Assembly (NCBI GenBank): GCA_007136525.1
Contig: SLGU01000234.1
Location: forward strand, 1-7,629
Length of the DNA stretch: 7,629 bases
From: Desulfobacteraceae bacterium
GTDB taxonomy: Bacteria; Desulfobacterota; Desulfobacteria; Desulfobacterales; Desulfosalsimonadaceae
Direction of reading: 5' to 3'
In this document: piece after piece, positions 6,305-7,629 of the stretch
Position numbering within the stretch: position 1 is the first letter of the stretch
How the letters are laid out: every line of letters begins with the position of its first letter
Translations under genes and position numbers: made by a program
The notes under the pieces: model-generated
Seen by the model: only the letters and a program-made list of their open reading frames with translations
What the model was told of the DNA's origin: nothing
Databases searched by the model: none

Positions 6305-7309
6305 ATGAAACAATCGATGATCAGGTCGACAGGGCGATACCTGCCCGATCGTGTCGTTACAAACGATGATTTGACACACTGGATGGACACATCCGACGAG
6401 TGGATTCAACAACGAACCGGAATCCAGGAGCGACGATGGATTGATGAAGCAGGTGAGGTCGGGGCATCGGACCTTGGCCTGGAGGCCGCCAGAATCGCCT
6501 TGGACCGGGCCGGTTGGGCACCTGAAGACCTTGACATGATAATTTTTGCCACACTGAGCCCTGATTTATTTTTTCCAGGGTCGGGCTGCCTTCTTCAGCA
6601 CAAGCTTGGCCTGAAAGACACGCCTGCCCTGGATATCCGGCAGCAGTGCACGGGCTTTCTTTACGGCATGATGACCGCCGATGCCTACATAAAAAGCGGA
6701 TATGCGAACAAGGTGCTTTTTGTCGGCTCGGAAGTGCATTCCACGGGTCTGGACCTTTCAACCAAAGGCAGGGATGTGACCGTTATTTTTGGCGATGGTG
6801 CCGGCGCCATCTGTCTTGAGGGAGAAGAAACAAACGAAAAAACGGGTCTACTGGCGTGTTCGGTGCATGCCCAGGGAAAATATGCCGATGCACTTATGGT
6901 AGAAGCGCCGTCATCCCGACTCAATCCCCGCATTACCACCGGGATGATTGAAGAAGGACGGCATTATCCCTCCATGGACGGCCGCAACGTGTTTAAACTC
7001 GCCATCACCCGGTTACCCCAGGTGTCAAAGGTCGTTCTGGAGAAGGCAGGCCTTGGCATTGACGATATCGATCTGGTCATTCCCCACCAGGCAAACCTGC
7101 GGATCAACCAGGTGTTTCAGCAATCCATGGGCATCGATGAAAAAAAGATGTTCCACAACATCCAGCGATACGGCAATACCACCGCCGGAAGCATTCCCAT
7201 TGCCATTGACGAGGCCATCGAGATGGGGCTTATCGGAAAGGGGAGCAAAGTGCTGTTTGCGGCATTGGGTGCCGGCTTGACGTGGGGTGCAATGATTTAT
7301 CAGTTTTGA
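6305..7309 (+). CDS. fabH: 3-oxoacyl-ACP synthase III (FabH / KAS III family)
   Basis: KAS III enzymes condense an acyl-CoA starter with malonyl-ACP to begin fatty-acid synthesis, or a related starter reaction in secondary pathways. The 334-aa thiolase-fold protein has the full catalytic triad: Cys115 in QQCTGF, His261 in IPHQANLRI and Asn291 in YGNTTAGS. Other family marks are TSDEWIQQRTGI (29-40), FGDGAGA (162-168) and the C-terminal GAGLTWGAM (322-330). The E. coli enzyme is 317 aa, so the length is slightly above that. The context CTGF around the nucleophile differs from the ACAGF of E. coli FabH, so a specialised KAS III cannot be excluded. ATG 6305 is chosen because AGGAG (6294-6298) lies six bases upstream; the overlapping TTG at 6302 would be only three bases from it. 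No other fab gene or acyl carrier gene is adjacent in the window. Confidence 0.9.
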   Translation: MKQSMIRSTGRYLPDRVVTNDDLTHWMDTSDEWIQQRTGIQERRWIDEAGEVGASDLGLEAARIALDRAGWAPEDLDMIIFATLSPDLFFPGSGCLLQHKLGLKDTPALDIRQQCTGFLYGMMTADAYIKSGYANKVLFVGSEVHSTGLDLSTKGRDVTVIFGDGAGAICLEGEETNEKTGLLACSVHAQGKYADALMVEAPSSRLNPRITTGMIEEGRHYPSMDGRNVFKLAITRLPQVSKVVLEKAGLGIDDIDLVIPHQANLRINQVFQQSMGIDEKKMFHNIQRYGNTTAGSIPIAIDEAIEMGLIGKGSKVLFAALGAGLTWGAMIYQF

Positions 7310-7361
7310 TGGGATTAGGGGGCAGGCCGGAAGTCTCTTACCTGGAGTTTGGTAGGCAGTT

Positions 7362-7391
7362 GAGTGTCGTCCCTTCAGGACTCTGTTTTTT
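7362..7391 (+). terminator. Probable intrinsic terminator after fabH
   Basis: GAGT (7362-7365) can pair with ACTC (7380-7383), with CC/GG pairing inside; alternatively GTCC (7369-7372) pairs with GGAC (7378-7381) around CTTCA. A run of six T (7386-7391) follows almost at once. The stem is short or bulged but the position, 53 bases after the fabH stop, is right. Confidence 0.42.
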
Positions 7392-7401
7392 AATATCCAT
7401 G

Positions 7402-7457
7402 CCCATACCGGTGGTTGAAACCACCGGCTAAATTCTATATCCCCTCCGGGGAATAAA
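7402..7457. repeat. REP-like two-hairpin repeat, full copy
   Basis: The copy has a first hairpin CCGGTGGTTGAAACCACCGG (7408-7427, 9-bp arms), a linker CTAAATTCTATAT, a second small hairpin CCCC-TCC-GGGG (7441-7451) and a tail AATAAA. A GC-rich hairpin, conserved linker and second GC hairpin resemble the REP-type repeats spread by RAYT (Y1 tyrosine) transposases; that link is by analogy. Bases 7426-7457 recur identically at 7498-7529. Confidence 0.7.
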
Positions 7458-7487
7458 GATTTAAAGCTGAAAATGAACCTACTCCAG

Positions 7488-7529
7488 CCAATACCAAGGC
7501 TAAATTCTATATCCCCTCCGGGGAATAAA
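7488..7529. repeat. REP-like repeat, second copy lacking the first hairpin
   Basis: The 32 bases 7498-7529 are identical to 7426-7457 in the first copy. Upstream similarity continues: CCAATACC (7488-7495) matches CCCATACC (7402-7409) at seven of eight bases. Between these flanks the full copy has a 16-nt hairpin segment while this copy has only AA. It therefore looks like a derivative of the full repeat that lost its first hairpin. Confidence 0.68.
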
Positions 7530-7553
7530 AATACTCAAATAATCAAACGCCAG

Positions 7554-7578
7554 GGGGACAGAATTAAATTCTGTCCCC
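7554..7578. repeat. 25-nt palindrome with 12-bp perfect arms
   Basis: GGGGACAGAATT (7554-7565) and AATTCTGTCCCC (7567-7578) are exact reverse complements around a single A. Repeats built on GGGACAGA/TCTGTCCC occur widely beside RAYT-type transposases in proteobacteria (recalled, not checked). It is a different family from the repeats at 7402-7529. It could act as a bidirectional terminator only weakly, since no T-run follows. Confidence 0.7.
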
Positions 7579-7629
7579 GACCAAGTCATAGGCCATGCGA
7601 TGCAAGGCCACGCTATAACCCATTTCAAA
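7564..7629 (-). CDS. Possible 3' end of a minus-strand gene running off the window
   Basis: On the minus strand the frame entering at 7629 reads FEMGYSVALHRMAYDLVGDRI and stops at TAA (7566-7564). It has 21 codons with plausible amino-acid composition, and its last codons lie inside the 25-nt palindrome. I cannot assign a family, and an open frame this short may be chance. If real, its C-terminus would be made by the repeat. Confidence 0.25.
   Translation of the reverse strand, partial: FEMGYSVALHRMAYDLVGDRI

Noticed and set aside
7426..7529. Two identical 32-bp repeats separated by 40 bp, the geometry of a minimal CRISPR array
   Set aside because: There are only two copies, similarity extends past the 32 bp into a hairpin flank, and the repeat has the two-hairpin design of REP-like sequences. 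No cas gene is present.

Overview
The window reads as ordinary chromosomal housekeeping DNA from a Gram-negative bacterium. A sulfate-reducer-type deltaproteobacterium (Desulfobacterota) is my best guess, based on the style of the proteins, the moderate GC content and the kinds of intergenic repeats. That placement is inference and was not tested by any search. No phage, conjugative, CRISPR-Cas or defence module is visible.

Layout. A tRNA-Arg(ACG) cut by the left edge (minus strand) has a near-consensus promoter and diverges from a plus-strand cluster: an extended SDR / thioester-reductase-like protein (323-1639), the tRNA adenosine deaminase tadA (1663-2133) and adenylosuccinate synthetase purA (2168-3454). 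The gaps are 23 and 34 nt, so this is probably one operon. A complete tRNA-Pro(CGG) with encoded CCA and its own promoter follows at 3543-3619. A non-coding stretch of about 300 nt (3620-3927) holds a strong hairpin and four tandem ATCGNN hexamers. Next come an unrecognised 135-aa protein (3979-4386), an exported parvulin-type peptidyl-prolyl isomerase (4672-5691), a cold-shock protein (5769-5987) and a FabH-like ketoacyl-ACP synthase III (6305-7309).

The intergenic DNA is the most unusual part. A roughly 155-bp MITE-like element with 20-bp terminal inverted repeats lies between the cold-shock gene and fabH. The right edge holds a REP-like two-hairpin repeat, a second copy that has lost its first hairpin, and a 25-nt palindrome with 12-bp arms that overlaps the possible 3' end of a minus-strand gene running off the window.

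How the genes fit together. TadA makes inosine 34 in tRNA-Arg(ACG), and both enzyme and substrate gene are here. PurA starts the IMP-to-AMP branch. The isomerase would help fold envelope proteins, the cold-shock protein binds RNA or ssDNA, and FabH starts fatty-acid chains. Several genes appear to start with TTG, three of them behind strong Shine-Dalgarno sites. I found no clearly new multi-gene system; the best leads are the repeats and the structured 3694-3826 region.
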